Shown here: positions 47,704-55,998 of the stretch, piece by piece | How positions within the stretch are numbered: position 1 is the first letter of the stretch | How the letters are laid out: each line of letters begins with the position of its first letter | Virus record (IMG/VR): IMGVR_UViG_3300021171_000006 | Location: 1-64,000 of that record | From: a virus | Length of the DNA stretch: 64,000 nucleotides | Reading direction: 5' to 3' (one strand) | The notes under the pieces: generated by a model | The model's input: only the letters and a program-made list of their open reading frames with translations | What the model was told of the DNA's origin: nothing | Database searches by the model: none | Program-made: the position numbers and the translations under genes

Positions 47704-47924
47704 GGCGTTCCCCCTGATTTGCGGTTCGGCTTATCCTCAAAAACCTGCGGTTGTGTTGCCGCCCACCTGCCTGCACACATTCCCGCCGGTCCGAGCCATG
47801 ACGCGCTCACCATAACCTTCGCTATCGTGTTATAGCCTTCTGGCCATTCGCGACATTTGTAATACGCAAGCACGCCACAGAACCAAAAACTCATCGCGAG
47901 GGCGAACAGAATTGCGACGCTCAT
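47700..47924 (-). CDS. Small membrane protein
   Basis: 74 residues; N-terminal hydrophobic helix SVAILFALAMSFWFCGVLAY and a second weaker one (NTIAKVMVSASWLGPAGMCA), basic tail. Unknown role. Confidence 0.55.
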   Translation of the reverse strand: MSVAILFALAMSFWFCGVLAYYKCREWPEGYNTIAKVMVSASWLGPAGMCAGRWAATQPQVFEDKPNRKSGGTP

Positions 47925-47940
47925 GCTGCTATCCTCATCC

Positions 47941-48339
47941 TCAAATGCTCGGGGAGCGCGAACGCAACTCGATAGCCTGCCGCGCGCGTTCGATGATTCG
48001 GATGCCGGCGGTCACGTCACCCGAGACGGTCCATAGTCGGAGTGAGACGTTGAGCGGGTCGATGCCGAGTTGACCCCAGAACGCGACCTCGCCGATTTGG
48101 TGTTGCCTCATGTGGCAGGCGTGATCGCCAGGGACGGAGAACTTGTCGCTCGGCTTCATGCCGGTGCCCCCATCGGTCCCGCCGCGAACGTGCATCGCCT
48201 CGACCGGGCCGCGCGCCCCGCAGGCTAGGCAGATCCCAAGCGAACGCACGAAGGCAAGATGCTGCGCCGCCCGCCGTAGGTTCGGCTTTCGCTTCCCCTT
48301 GGGGACGGTGCGGGGGATGCGGGGCGAGGCGCGGGTCAT
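47941..48339 (-). CDS. DUF968/HNH-like recombination nuclease
   Basis: 132 residues from ATG 48339. Core CLACGARGPVEAMHVRGGTD, GTGMKPSDKFSVPGDHACHM and RQHQIGEVAFW matches the DUF968-type zinc/HNH layout (CxxCG, ExxHvR, GGtGxKpsD, CH..qH). Family members are encoded beside phage recombination genes; RecT lies just upstream here. Predicted DNA endonuclease; metal ligands C, C, H, C/H visible. Confidence 0.75.
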   Translation of the reverse strand: MTRASPRIPRTVPKGKRKPNLRRAAQHLAFVRSLGICLACGARGPVEAMHVRGGTDGGTGMKPSDKFSVPGDHACHMRQHQIGEVAFWGQLGIDPLNVSLRLWTVSGDVTAGIRIIERARQAIELRSRSPSI

Positions 48340-48635
48340 CGCGGCGCGCTCTCGATGTTCTCGCTCACCCGACCGCCATCGCCTTCGACACAGTAAGTTT
48401 TGGACGGAAGAGAGCCGCCGTGGGTAAATCCCCATAGCATGGAAGGTGATGGATGCTTCAAATCATCTGTGATGTGCCTCGCAACGTCCTCGCACATCGC
48501 GATGTCATCATGCCAGATAACCCGTTCAACGTACCCATCGGGCCACTCGTGAACCAGGAACACCAAGGCCAGAGGCAGCGTGAGGCATACACCGAGGCGG
48601 CGCGCCAAGCGGGGATTGCGGTGGATCTCGGTCAT
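48336..48635 (-). CDS. Hypothetical membrane-anchored protein
   Basis: 99 residues; LGVCLTLPLALVFLVHEW is a membrane or signal segment after a basic start, followed by a soluble region with two Cys (IAMCEDVARHITDDLKHPSP, KTYCVEGDGG). Overlaps neighbours by four bases. Confidence 0.55.
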   Translation of the reverse strand: MTEIHRNPRLARRLGVCLTLPLALVFLVHEWPDGYVERVIWHDDIAMCEDVARHITDDLKHPSPSMLWGFTHGGSLPSKTYCVEGDGGRVSENIESAPR

Positions 48636-48727
48636 GGGGTCTCAGAATGTTGGGTAACAGCGGCAAGTTGACGAGCGAGGTCAGTTGCCGCTTTGTCTGT
48701 GGTACGCCATTCCATTTGTTCCATCAT
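48632..48727 (-). CDS. 31-residue coupled peptide
   Basis: MMEQMEWRTTDKAATDLARQ followed by a short Ala/Val helix. Starts in the RecT stop (ATGA) and ends in the next ATG (ATGA), filling the space perfectly; this argues for real translation. Unknown function. Confidence 0.5.
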   Translation of the reverse strand: MMEQMEWRTTDKAATDLARQLAAVTQHSETP

Positions 48728-50286
48728 CCAGCCTTTCCGATTTCGTCCCATTGCTTCGTAATGGCCGCGTCCAGTTCTTTCAGGTCGGCGACGTCGATCT
48801 CCTTGCGAGCCGCTTTCAGGTGCTCGTCATTGTCCCCGATCATGGTGGCTAAATCATCGCTGTTGGTCATCTTCCGCAATTCCGGCAGGAAGACAGAGAC
48901 CGTCCAGATGTGCCATTCCGGCTCCCCGCGCACCATGACGGGCGGTAATTCCAGGCTCGGGTGCATGCGCTCGTCAGCCGGGACGCCGAACCCGAGGCGC
49001 TGCTGGCCGGGTTCTGCCGGCGGTGCTGCCTTGGGCGGCGGTGGCCCCCGTTTTACCGGGGGCGCCGTTTTATCGGTGGGGTCGGGTTCCACGGCTGCAT
49101 TGGGCATCATCTCCTTTCCAAGTTCCGCAGCCTGGGGGGGCTTGGCAGTCGAATGCGGTTCCTCCCCAGGCCGCTCCGCCTCGGTCTGAGGCGAAGCTTG
49201 TTGCGTCTTTTTCTCCTCGGCCTCGCGCGCAGCTGCTTCCCGAGCCGCCATTGCCTGCCGCGCCAGTCCGTATTCGGTGCTCAGTTCCTTCGACAGCGCG
49301 TCGTGCCCGGTCTCGTCCAACCGCTGCATGAGGCCCTGGTTGTTGTCCCACACCGTCGTCAAGGCCGCTTCGTTCTTGGCCTCTTCCAGCGCGGCTCGGT
49401 AGGCAAAGACCGCTGTCTCCACGGTCTCGTAGAGGACGACGTTGCCGACCATGTCGATCACTTCGAAGGGGTCGGGATGTTGCTCTGTCTCGGTGATGGC
49501 ATCGCTGACCAATTCGGCCGGATCTTTGAAGTCCGACCGTTTCGGCCGCGGGGGCGGTGTCACGTCGGTTGCGAGTTCGGAGGCGTCGATCAACTCGTCG
49601 TGATCGAACGGCATGCCACCGAGGATGCCCGGCGCCACGCCCGTCGCGAACCGACGCATCGCGAGATAGCGGATTTGTGTTTTTGGGTCGCTGCCCCAGA
49701 GCGGGCTGTTGAGAGGGAAGCATTGCACGAGATAGAACGGCTCATCCTCGCCGGGCCATACGCGGGGCTCATCCTCGCCCTTCACTCGCCAGCTGATGAT
49801 GATGCCGAGCCCCTTCGCATCTTCCGGCGTCCATGTCGCCTTGATGAACTCGTTGCCCTTCTGGCTGGTCTGTTTCTGGAACTTGCCGATCACCTTCGAC
49901 CAGTCGCCGACATAGGTAGCCTTCGGGGCACCGATGAACCGACCAGATTGCTCCAAGATCGCCTGCACCAGCTTGCCCTCGAAGCCGACCGAGCCGCCCG
50001 GTGTCTGGTATGTGCTCCGGGCGACGAAGCTTGGATCAATGTTCCACGTCACCGCTTGCGTAATCACCGTGAAACACGCCTCGGCCTTGCCGGCAAGGTG
50101 ACGCGGCGTGAAGACCGAGTCTCTGGACATGATTCCGCTCAACCTCTTGATCGACTCGTAAAGCCGCTCGTCGAGCAGGATGCGCAGCGATGGCGCGAGT
50201 TCGCGCTTCGGGCTGAGCAGGTCGCCGATAGAAGTCTCTTGAGCGAGATCAGCCGGAAGGGCGGGGACCGGTGCGGTGTCGTTCAT
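48724..50286 (-). CDS. recT: RecT-family ssDNA annealing recombinase
   Basis: 520 residues from ATG 50286. Residues ~50-220 match the RecT/Redbeta-type core: MSRDSVFTPRHLAGKAEACF, SFVARSTYQTPGGSVGFEGK, LVQAILEQSGRF, followed by ISWRVKGEDEPRVWPGEDEP and TQIRYLAMRRFATGVAPGIL. The C-terminal ~250 residues are an Ala/Glu/Pro-rich extension not usual for RecT (core ~270 residues). Promotes strand annealing in phage recombination and replication. Neighbours: zinc-ribbon peptide upstream, DUF968-like nuclease candidate downstream. Confidence 0.85.
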   Translation of the reverse strand: MNDTAPVPALPADLAQETSIGDLLSPKRELAPSLRILLDERLYESIKRLSGIMSRDSVFTPRHLAGKAEACFTVITQAVTWNIDPSFVARSTYQTPGGSVGFEGKLVQAILEQSGRFIGAPKATYVGDWSKVIGKFQKQTSQKGNEFIKATWTPEDAKGLGIIISWRVKGEDEPRVWPGEDEPFYLVQCFPLNSPLWGSDPKTQIRYLAMRRFATGVAPGILGGMPFDHDELIDASELATDVTPPPRPKRSDFKDPAELVSDAITETEQHPDPFEVIDMVGNVVLYETVETAVFAYRAALEEAKNEAALTTVWDNNQGLMQRLDETGHDALSKELSTEYGLARQAMAAREAAAREAEEKKTQQASPQTEAERPGEEPHSTAKPPQAAELGKEMMPNAAVEPDPTDKTAPPVKRGPPPPKAAPPAEPGQQRLGFGVPADERMHPSLELPPVMVRGEPEWHIWTVSVFLPELRKMTNSDDLATMIGDNDEHLKAARKEIDVADLKELDAAITKQWDEIGKAG

Positions 50287-50471
50287 TGGGTTGTGTCCTC
50301 GGGTTCGGGGAACTCTTCGGGGAACTGCTCCTGGCCATGGGCCTGTTCCCATTGCGCATTCCAGCACGGATAGCAGAGACCGTGATCGGGATCGCCCTCG
50401 GGCCAAATCTTCGCCCCGCAATTCCCGCAGAGGGTTTCGGTCCAACCGGGCTGAAGCCACCAGAAGCTCAT
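50283..50471 (-). CDS. Zinc-ribbon small protein
   Basis: 62 residues; CGNCGAKIWPEGDPDHGLCYP plus CW gives a four-Cys ribbon (C-x2-C ... C-x2-C), acidic tail. Overlaps RecT start (ATGA). Likely nucleic-acid or protein contact module. Confidence 0.65.
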   Translation of the reverse strand: MSFWWLQPGWTETLCGNCGAKIWPEGDPDHGLCYPCWNAQWEQAHGQEQFPEEFPEPEDTTQ

Positions 50472-50809
50472 CTCCGGTGTCCTCCTACAATCGCGTTGTA
50501 GATGGAATCGTGAATGGTCCCGGAGAGCCGGTCGATCGTCAGGTTCACGCCATCGCCGTTGAGCCAGCCGGCGATCTGCTCCGTGGCGTCGGCAATCCGC
50601 TTGAGGCTGATTGCGATCGACGCCAAGGCCGCGCCCTGGTCGATCATGGCGATGTTCTCTTCCAGCCGAGCGATAGTGCCTTGGTACACGTCGCCCCGGA
50701 GACCCTCAAGGGCATCCCATCCGCAGGGGCAATGCTGCAGGTCATAGCCTGCGCCTCGTAGCGGCTTGTGGCAGTCGGGACAGGATTCGTGTTTCTCGGC
50801 CATTGTCAC
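50468..50809 (-). CDS. Zinc-ribbon plus helical protein
   Basis: 113 residues (Met3 at 50803 is an alternative start). N-terminal ribbon CPDCHKPLRG ... CPCGW, then a long helix (ARLEENIAMIDQGAALASIA, ISLKRIADATEQIAGWL) and a C-terminal tail. Function unknown; overlaps neighbours. Confidence 0.65.
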   Translation of the reverse strand: MTMAEKHESCPDCHKPLRGAGYDLQHCPCGWDALEGLRGDVYQGTIARLEENIAMIDQGAALASIAISLKRIADATEQIAGWLNGDGVNLTIDRLSGTIHDSIYNAIVGGHRR

Positions 50810-51147
50810 TCATCCACGTCATCGAAGATTGATCGGTTGCCGTTCTCGTCGAGGAGCATGCCGTCATCGGACCACATATGCTGGCCGTTCGGGTGCCGCT
50901 CGGTCGCCTCCCGCTCATAGAGCGCGCGCGTTTCCTCGCCGTAGTTCGGCGGATCGTCGACGGCCCCATGGTGGCCGGAGGCCCATGCTTCGCAGGTCAT
51001 GCGCCCGCTCACGTACTTTCCGTGGTTTGGGCCGGTCTCGCTGAGGCAAAGAGCCTGCACCGAGCCGCCGCCTTCGGATTTCGCGATCATCTCAGACCAG
51101 AAGCGGCAGCCGTAACAATCCTTGGTCTCGCCGAAACTGCGGGGCAT
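50806..51147 (-). CDS. Cys-containing early protein
   Basis: 113 residues: DCYGCRFWSEMIA, ALCLSETGPNHGKYVSGRMT with CEAW; four Cys may bind one metal. This arrangement occurs in small alphaproteobacterial phage proteins of unknown function. One base overlap with the next gene. Confidence 0.65.
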   Translation of the reverse strand: MPRSFGETKDCYGCRFWSEMIAKSEGGGSVQALCLSETGPNHGKYVSGRMTCEAWASGHHGAVDDPPNYGEETRALYEREATERHPNGQHMWSDDGMLLDENGNRSIFDDVDE

Positions 51148-51497
51148 CAGAACGGCTCCTCATCGTCGAGGGGGTTGTAGCGAGGCGCAGGCTCGACGGG
51201 CGGCAAAGCGGCCAGCGGGATTGTCGCGAAAATCGTCGGCGGCAATTCATACTGCCGCCTCGCCTGCCGGTCCCATGCGACGACAGGAGAGCATGGCGTC
51301 AGGCGATAGATCGCAGCGCCGCCGTGAAAGACGGCGGGTAGCAGCACGCGATTGAACAGCGGCTCGATCGCCAGCATTTTCGATCCGAAGCGCTCGACTT
51401 CGGCAATGCGGCCGATCAGCGTCGTGTGTCCGAATAACTCGACGATCGCGTACTCGCCGGGCGGGAGCGCCTCAGCATTTTCGAGTTGCTCGGTCAT
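51147..51497 (-). CDS. Hypothetical beta protein
   Basis: 116 residues: GEYAIVELFGHTTLIGRIAE, RFGSKMLAIEPLFN, VFHGGAAIYRLTPCSP and VAWDRQARR. The strand-rich pattern is one I recognise from phage early regions; function unknown. Overlaps the upstream stop. Confidence 0.65.
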   Translation of the reverse strand: MTEQLENAEALPPGEYAIVELFGHTTLIGRIAEVERFGSKMLAIEPLFNRVLLPAVFHGGAAIYRLTPCSPVVAWDRQARRQYELPPTIFATIPLAALPPVEPAPRYNPLDDEEPF

Positions 51498-51763
51498 GCG
51501 GTGCCACCAATATCGGGTTGGCCTTCGAAGCGTTTGATCTGCTCCTTGAACATCACAACGATATCCCGGCGATCGGCGCCGTTGCTGATGTAGTTGCAGC
51601 GCCCCTCGTGCTCGCCGAAGGGGAAAACGAGCAGGACGAAGCCGGTCTTGCGCTCTTTGCCTTTGGGCCCCTTGTTGAAGGCGTTGTCGAGCATCCGCGC
51701 GATTTGGTTCATCATCTCGCGATATGCGTCCTCGATCGGAGCGTCGCCCAATCTCTCAACCAT
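51494..51763 (-). CDS. Hypothetical protein
   Basis: 89 residues from ATG 51763 (in TGATG). Helix EDAYREMMNQIARMLDNAFN then strand TGFVLLVFPFGEHEGRCNYI and ADRRDIVVMFKEQIKRFEG. Well-formed alpha/beta protein, family unknown to me. Confidence 0.65.
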   Translation of the reverse strand: MVERLGDAPIEDAYREMMNQIARMLDNAFNKGPKGKERKTGFVLLVFPFGEHEGRCNYISNGADRRDIVVMFKEQIKRFEGQPDIGGTA

Positions 51764-51951
51764 CACACCAACCCCTTCTCTGTCGCCAGCGATTCGTCCA
51801 TCGTCATCGTGCCCGCCTCCTCGTCCCATTGGCACTGGCTCTTGGGGAGCCAGACGGTCGTCCTGCCGTCATAGAACCGATACGCTTTCTCGGTTTCTCG
51901 CGGCGGCACGAGCTCGCCCTCGATATCAACGAGTTTGCTGCGGCTGGTCAT
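51763..51951 (-). CDS. Small hypothetical protein
   Basis: 62 residues from ATG 51951 behind GAGG. Beta-like KAYRFYDGRTTVWLPKSQCQ. Its first residues (SRSKLVD) resemble those of the upstream gene (ARSKLVD), a shared short DNA segment. Confidence 0.6.
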   Translation of the reverse strand: MTSRSKLVDIEGELVPPRETEKAYRFYDGRTTVWLPKSQCQWDEEAGTMTMDESLATEKGLV

Positions 51952-52244
51952 GGTCGCATCCTCACGGTCGGCTTTGTAGCGGCGTATTTCGTATCGACGA
52001 CAAAGCCGCAGATCGCGCACCGTTTTAGCGTCTCGTCAGGCTGGCAAGCGTCACCACTTGCAAGCGCCGATAAACAAGGCGTCTGCTGGCTATCCCGATC
52101 TATGAGCGCGGCGGCGCATGCCGCTACCATCGCTTCACGGATCGATATCTTGCGGATGATTGCCTGACCAAATTCGGCAAGCACCACATCGACTATCCGT
52201 TCCGCGCGCATCGTTCGATTGTCGACGAGTTTGCTACGGGCCAT
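51948..52244 (-). CDS. Hypothetical protein with CxxC
   Basis: 98 residues from ATG 52244: helix AERIVDVVLAEFGQAIIRKI, ISIREAMVAACAAALIDRDS, and RCAICGFVVDTKYAATKP. Could bind zinc at the CxxC with upstream Cys. Unknown function. Confidence 0.55.
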   Translation of the reverse strand: MARSKLVDNRTMRAERIVDVVLAEFGQAIIRKISIREAMVAACAAALIDRDSQQTPCLSALASGDACQPDETLKRCAICGFVVDTKYAATKPTVRMRP

Positions 52245-52425
52245 CGGGCAAGTCCCCTTGCTCGATCGGCTCAACCGCAATCTCGCCGATGCCGTCACAC
52301 TCGGGGCAGATGTCGACCGAAATGATCTCGCCGCGATAAGGGTCATGGCCGTGCGAGATTTCGACCCTGCCGATGCCCGCGCATTCTGGGCATTTGATCG
52401 CCGTCCACATATCTTCGATCATCAC
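52234..52425 (-). CDS. DnaJ-type zinc-finger peptide
   Basis: 63 residues with two CxxCxGxG-like repeats (CPECAGIGRVEI and CPECDGIGEIAV), as in the DnaJ central domain. Such stand-alone peptides are frequent in phage early operons. Unknown partner. Confidence 0.75.
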   Translation of the reverse strand: MMIEDMWTAIKCPECAGIGRVEISHGHDPYRGEIISVDICPECDGIGEIAVEPIEQGDLPDGP

Positions 52426-53360
52426 ACGACGCTCTTGATGATGGTGGTCGAATCCTCGATCACCCGTGCGCCAGGCAAGGTACGGACGCCAGCCTTCACC
52501 TGCCGGTCGAATATCTGCTGCACGGCAGCGCGGACGGTTGCCTCGTCCACCTTGCGAGCGTGGCGGATCGCAGCGGTGAGGTCGTAGATCTCGACCTTCC
52601 AGACCTTCCGACCGCTCGCTTTGACGCCGAGACCGCTGTCGATCGCCTTCGCCGTCACGGCGGCGGCTTGGCGATCAAGCTCGGCGGACGCTACCGCAGC
52701 GCGGCGCGCCTCGATGTCTGCGGCTAGGCGGCGTTCGGATGCTTCCGCTTCGGCCTTGGCTTGTTCGGCGCGGGCCTGGGCAGCTTTGGCTGCTGCCTCG
52801 CGATCACCGGCCCGGCGCGCTTCTTCCTCCGCCCGCCGTACACGCTCGGCGGCTTCGCGGGCGGCAGCGGCTTCGCGCTCCTCAGCTTCACGGCGAGCAC
52901 GTTCCGCAGCGGCGGCCTTCTCGCGCTCGACCCGGGCGGCTTCCTCCAGCCGACGCCGCTCGGCCTCAGCTTTGGCTTCCTCGTCGCGGCGGAATTTGTC
53001 CACCATACCAAGTACGGTGAACAGCGGGCCGCCTATCACCTTCTTTTCCGGATCGAATATGGCGAGGCGAGCGGCGATGCCGTTGAAATGCGCGTCGACT
53101 GCGCGTCCGGCCTCAAGGTAGGGACGCTTGCGGGATGCGCGGGCGTCGTCGATCGTGGCGAGATGGCTCTTGATCATCCCTGCTAATAAGGTAGCGCGTC
53201 CCGCGCTCTCCTGGTCGGTGACCTTGGCGCGCTCTACACCACCGATCAGATCCCCGGCTTTCTTTTCGATTTCCGCTGTCTCGACCGGCAGCAATTCAGC
53301 GAGAGGCGGAAGGTTACCACCGATTACAGCCCTGGGATTGGCGTCAAGCGCGTCGGACAT
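52422..53360 (-). CDS. Coiled-coil recombination-region protein
   Basis: 312 residues; folded N-terminus (VIGGNLPPLAELLPVETAEI, SRKRPYLEAGRAVDAHFNGI), central ~110-residue Ala/Glu/Arg coiled coil, and a C-terminal domain (GRKVWKVEIYDLTAAIRHAR, FDRQVKAGVRTLPGARVIED). This architecture is common next to phage recombinases of the RecT/Erf type; exact role unknown. Confidence 0.7.
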   Translation of the reverse strand: MSDALDANPRAVIGGNLPPLAELLPVETAEIEKKAGDLIGGVERAKVTDQESAGRATLLAGMIKSHLATIDDARASRKRPYLEAGRAVDAHFNGIAARLAIFDPEKKVIGGPLFTVLGMVDKFRRDEEAKAEAERRRLEEAARVEREKAAAAERARREAEEREAAAAREAAERVRRAEEEARRAGDREAAAKAAQARAEQAKAEAEASERRLAADIEARRAAVASAELDRQAAAVTAKAIDSGLGVKASGRKVWKVEIYDLTAAIRHARKVDEATVRAAVQQIFDRQVKAGVRTLPGARVIEDSTTIIKSVV

Positions 53361-53371
53361 GATGTGCTCCT

Positions 53372-53827
53372 CTAAAACGGGATTGGGAGTTGGTCGAGGC
53401 GAATACGCTCTTTCGGCCGCACCTTCGGCTCTTCAGGGCGCCATTTCTGCGCATGTTCCAAATCTGCAATTTCGTATCGCCAGTCAGCCTCGGTGATCCG
53501 ACGCGCTCGTTCTTGCCGCCACTTCGCCATCGGGGCTGTCTGAAGCGCCTGCTGGCGACCGCTGCGTGGAGCGCGATCTGCCGGCGGCGGGTTCGCCATG
53601 CGCCGTTGTTCTGCTGGGGTCGCTTCGACGAACTCCAACATCGCCCAAATTTCGTATGGGTCGGCGAGGTCGGTGCCGATCTGCCCTTGAAGGTATGGCA
53701 TGGGCCATCTATCGAGCTTGTTCTCAGGTATTCCCGGCTCATGGTCGCACCAGAATAGTCGCGCTGGCACTTCGGGCCCGTCACGCCTGAGTCTGACCAT
53801 CCAGTAGCCCTCGCGAGGCTCAGCCAT
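53372..53827 (-). CDS. Hypothetical protein
   Basis: 151 residues: MAEPREGYWMVRLRRDGPEV, ARLFWCDHEPGIPENKLDRW, LADPYEIWAMLEFVEATPAE. The alpha/beta start and a basic C-terminal half are clear, but no family is recognised. Its ATG overlaps the upstream stop region (8 bases). Confidence 0.65.
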   Translation of the reverse strand: MAEPREGYWMVRLRRDGPEVPARLFWCDHEPGIPENKLDRWPMPYLQGQIGTDLADPYEIWAMLEFVEATPAEQRRMANPPPADRAPRSGRQQALQTAPMAKWRQERARRITEADWRYEIADLEHAQKWRPEEPKVRPKERIRLDQLPIPF

Positions 53828-53984
53828 CCCCTATCTCCTTGGCGATCCGGTCCCGCTCGTACTCCAGCCAGTCCTCGATCCGCTGCTGGACCTCCTGAGC
53901 GAGCCGATCAGCGAGCGCGTGCAGTTCCGGCCCGTTACCGAGAAAGTGTTGGGCCAGCTTGTAGCATTCCTCGTCATAGCTCAT
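53820..53984 (-). CDS. Small helical protein
   Basis: 54 residues from ATG 53984 (54026 also open): one long helix, KLAQHFLGNGPELHALADRL and VQQRIEDWLEYERDRIAKEI. Unknown. Confidence 0.6.
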   Translation of the reverse strand: MSYDEECYKLAQHFLGNGPELHALADRLAQEVQQRIEDWLEYERDRIAKEIGDG

Positions 53985-54391
53985 CGCTCGGTCACGTCCG
54001 ACAGCGCGAACACGATGCCCCGACAATATTTTTCGCCGTCCTCCAAAATGTCGAAGGAAACGTGAGGAATGGTAGTCTCATAGACCCACGAATAGCCCTC
54101 CGTGTCCCACTTGGCGTCAATGGTGGACGCCGCCTTCATTAACCGCTTGAAATGGGGGCAATCCTCATTATCGCATTCGTTCACCAAGAGACCGGATTTT
54201 GTGAAGTACGCCGTCGCACCTTCCCATGCGCCGATTTCATCGTTGACGGCACCCCGAAACTCCATGAGGTCATCGCTAGCGCCGAAGACAATCACAAGGC
54301 CGTTGAGTTTGGCTTCGTATTCCTCGGCGTCGGTGGTTTCGTCGCGGTACTCTCGACCATGCAGTTGTACGGCCAACTCTCTCGCGTCCAT
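53981..54391 (-). CDS. Hypothetical protein
   Basis: 136 residues, acidic: AKLNGLVIVFGASDDLMEFR, GAWEGATAYFTKSGLLVNEC, CPHFKRLMKAASTIDAKWDT, VSFDILEDGEKYCRGIVFAL. Good alternating strand/helix pattern with three Cys. Not recognised beyond phage hypothetical. Confidence 0.65.
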   Translation of the reverse strand: MDARELAVQLHGREYRDETTDAEEYEAKLNGLVIVFGASDDLMEFRGAVNDEIGAWEGATAYFTKSGLLVNECDNEDCPHFKRLMKAASTIDAKWDTEGYSWVYETTIPHVSFDILEDGEKYCRGIVFALSDVTER

Positions 54392-54408
54392 GTGGTTTAA
54401 CTCCCTAT

Positions 54409-54765
54409 GTGTTCGATGGAGAGGCAGGCAGAGTCCCCCCTTCCGAGGGGATCTGCGTGTTCGACGGAGCCGGCTTCGCAGTGCGCTCTTGCTCGCCCTG
54501 GTGTTTGGCGGAGGCGGTCATCCTGTACCTCGCTTACGGCTGTTCCACATACGACGGTTACGACATCCCCGGAGCCGAGCGCATCGACAGCCGGGTTGTC
54601 CGCGGATACACCATCCGCGTCTTTGGCCTGCGTTGCCGCGCGTTCGCGCCCCCAGCGGCCGTTCCCCCGAACGGTCGCATCTGCGCTCGCCAGAGCGGCT
54701 ATGCGCTCGGCGGCATCGAGTTTGTTCCTGCGAGGGGTTGCCCTTCACGCCGGGCCGCGCTATAA
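54409..54765 (+). CDS. Possible opposite-strand protein in operon gap
   Basis: The leftward operon is interrupted for 457 bases (54392-54848). The best reading there is this rightward ORF: 118 residues from a GTG, third positions mostly G/C, with text such as SCSPWCLAEAVILYLAYGCS and VVRGYTIRVFGLRCRAFAPP. No ribosome site or family is visible, so it could be chance. A leftward open frame over the same DNA has no start codon. A CCCCTTCCGAGGGG hairpin lies near 54440. Confidence 0.35.
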   Translation: MFDGEAGRVPPSEGICVFDGAGFAVRSCSPWCLAEAVILYLAYGCSTYDGYDIPGAERIDSRVVRGYTIRVFGLRCRAFAPPAAVPPNGRICARQSGYALGGIEFVPARGCPSRRAAL

Positions 54766-54848
54766 AACCCGCAGGAAATCGCCGGTCGCCGCCGAGCGAA
54801 GTCCAGAGGGCGGGTCGAGAGTTTACACCTCTCCCCGCCTTCGCCATT

Positions 54849-55091
54849 TCAGGGTGGCGCATCTGCCGGGCCTCTGTCAATAAGTTTTCGCCGGGCTGCA
54901 TTAATCCGCGCCTTCCGTTTTTCATACCTGACCGGATCAGCCTTGATGGTCTGGAAGTAGCGCCGCATATGTGCGGAATAGCACTGTCGGCATCTCCGTT
55001 GCCCATTCGGTAAGGGTGCGGCGTCCTCAAGCGAGTGGCCACGTTTGCAGTGCGTTTGCCGGGGCCTGCCGGGCTTGCGCTTCTCGCTCAT
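54849..55091 (-). CDS. Basic zinc-motif protein
   Basis: 80 residues from ATG 55091. RKPGRPRQTHCKRGHSLEDA, NGQRRCRQCYSAHMRRYF: the CxxxH ... CxxC pattern seen in small phage HNH-associated zinc ribbons, with a very basic AT-hook-like GRPR start. Probable nucleic-acid binder. Overlaps the upstream gene by four bases. Confidence 0.7.
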   Translation of the reverse strand: MSEKRKPGRPRQTHCKRGHSLEDAAPLPNGQRRCRQCYSAHMRRYFQTIKADPVRYEKRKARINAARRKLIDRGPADAPP

Positions 55092-55321
55092 GGCGTGGCC
55101 CAAGCCATCAGCGCGACGACCATCAGCGCGCACGCGAGGACACAGAGCCAGCCGATGACCGCCCGCGCGATGGACCTGTCGCCTGCCGCAGCCTCAGCGT
55201 AGGCCACACCCGTAGCGTCGGGCACGGCGAGGCGGTCCAGCGTCTCCATCGCCTCGTCGAACTCGGCCTCGTGCGACTCCAATTCGGTCGGCCATCGGAT
55301 TATATTATTCATCATCTTCAC
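55088..55321 (-). CDS. C-terminal membrane-anchored small protein
   Basis: 77 residues (Met3 or Met4 also possible). Acidic soluble start (TELESHEAEFDEAMETLDRL) and C-terminal membrane helix (AVIGWLCVLACALMVVALMA). Tail-anchored layout; unknown role. Confidence 0.6.
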   Translation of the reverse strand: MKMMNNIIRWPTELESHEAEFDEAMETLDRLAVPDATGVAYAEAAAGDRSIARAVIGWLCVLACALMVVALMAWATP

Positions 55322-55514
55322 TTTGGCGCAACTTTAGGGCCTCAATCTCATCGGCGATGTCTCGTTCAATTTCTACCGAGTAATCGTTCGTCAGTTTGGC
55401 TAATAGAGAGCCAATCTTGATGGGGTCATCTGTGCGACATTGACGTTGCGCTTCCTCTATAAGACGCTCGCGCCATTGGCGGCAGATAGAAGCGCGAATA
55501 ATATCGGTGTTCAT
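55305..55514 (-). CDS. Small helical protein
   Basis: 69 residues from ATG 55514: ICRQWRERLIEEAQRQCRTD, IKIGSLLAKLTNDYSVEIER, acidic tail. Overlaps the next gene by 17 bases. Unknown. Confidence 0.6.
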   Translation of the reverse strand: MNTDIIRASICRQWRERLIEEAQRQCRTDDPIKIGSLLAKLTNDYSVEIERDIADEIEALKLRQSEDDE

Positions 55515-55696
55515 GGCTTCCTCCACCAAAGACCAGCCGCGTTGAACTCAGGGAGAAGATCCGCCCAACGACCAAACCACGGAGCCTGTCGATGCACGTT
55601 CTCGTCACGCGCAAACTCAACAATCTCGCTGGGATTCGGCAGATCGCCCTCAGCCACTGAGTGCCATCCCTCTGCGCGCAGTTCGGCGCCAGTCAC
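55511..55696 (-). CDS. Small hypothetical protein
   Basis: 61 residues: MTGAELRAEGWHSVAEGDLP, PSEIVEFARDENVHRQAPWF. The 'W.S..eGdLP...E.V.f' start resembles DUF551-like short phage proteins that may bind a small ligand; not certain. Overlaps neighbours by four bases. Confidence 0.6.
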   Translation of the reverse strand: MTGAELRAEGWHSVAEGDLPNPSEIVEFARDENVHRQAPWFGRWADLLPEFNAAGLWWRKP

Positions 55697-55998
55697 GGCG
55701 TCACCAATACCGGCACAACCAACCCGGCCAGGATCTCTGCCTCGGTGAAGCCGCTATCCGCCCCGAAGGCTCGGGCGCGCGCTTCGAGAGCGCAGAGTTC
55801 GTCATGGAGCCGCCGCACCCCGCAGCCGTCGCCGTGGTAGACCTCAGCCAAGGCTGCGGCGAGCTCCGCGTGCCCGTGGAGCCCGGCCCGGCGCAGATGC
55901 CCGGCGGCGACAAGGCAATAATCCGAGCGCAGGAGCGATCCGTTCGCTTCGAGGCTTCGGTCAAGGGCGATGATCGCTTCGGTGAGGTGGGTCATCAC
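55693..55998 (-). CDS. Hypothetical helical protein
   Basis: 101 residues (Met2 at 55995 equally good). LTEAIIALDRSLEANGSLLR, HAELAAALAEVYHGDGCGVR, LHDELCALEARARAFGADSG. All helical; unknown. Confidence 0.6.
   Translation of the reverse strand: MMTHLTEAIIALDRSLEANGSLLRSDYCLVAAGHLRRAGLHGHAELAAALAEVYHGDGCGVRRLHDELCALEARARAFGADSGFTEAEILAGLVVPVLVTP

Noticed and set aside
48961-50373. 470-residue plus-strand frame opposite RecT
   Set aside because: Antisense shadow of a well-supported RecT-family gene; sequence is Arg/Leu/Gly-rich with no family motifs.
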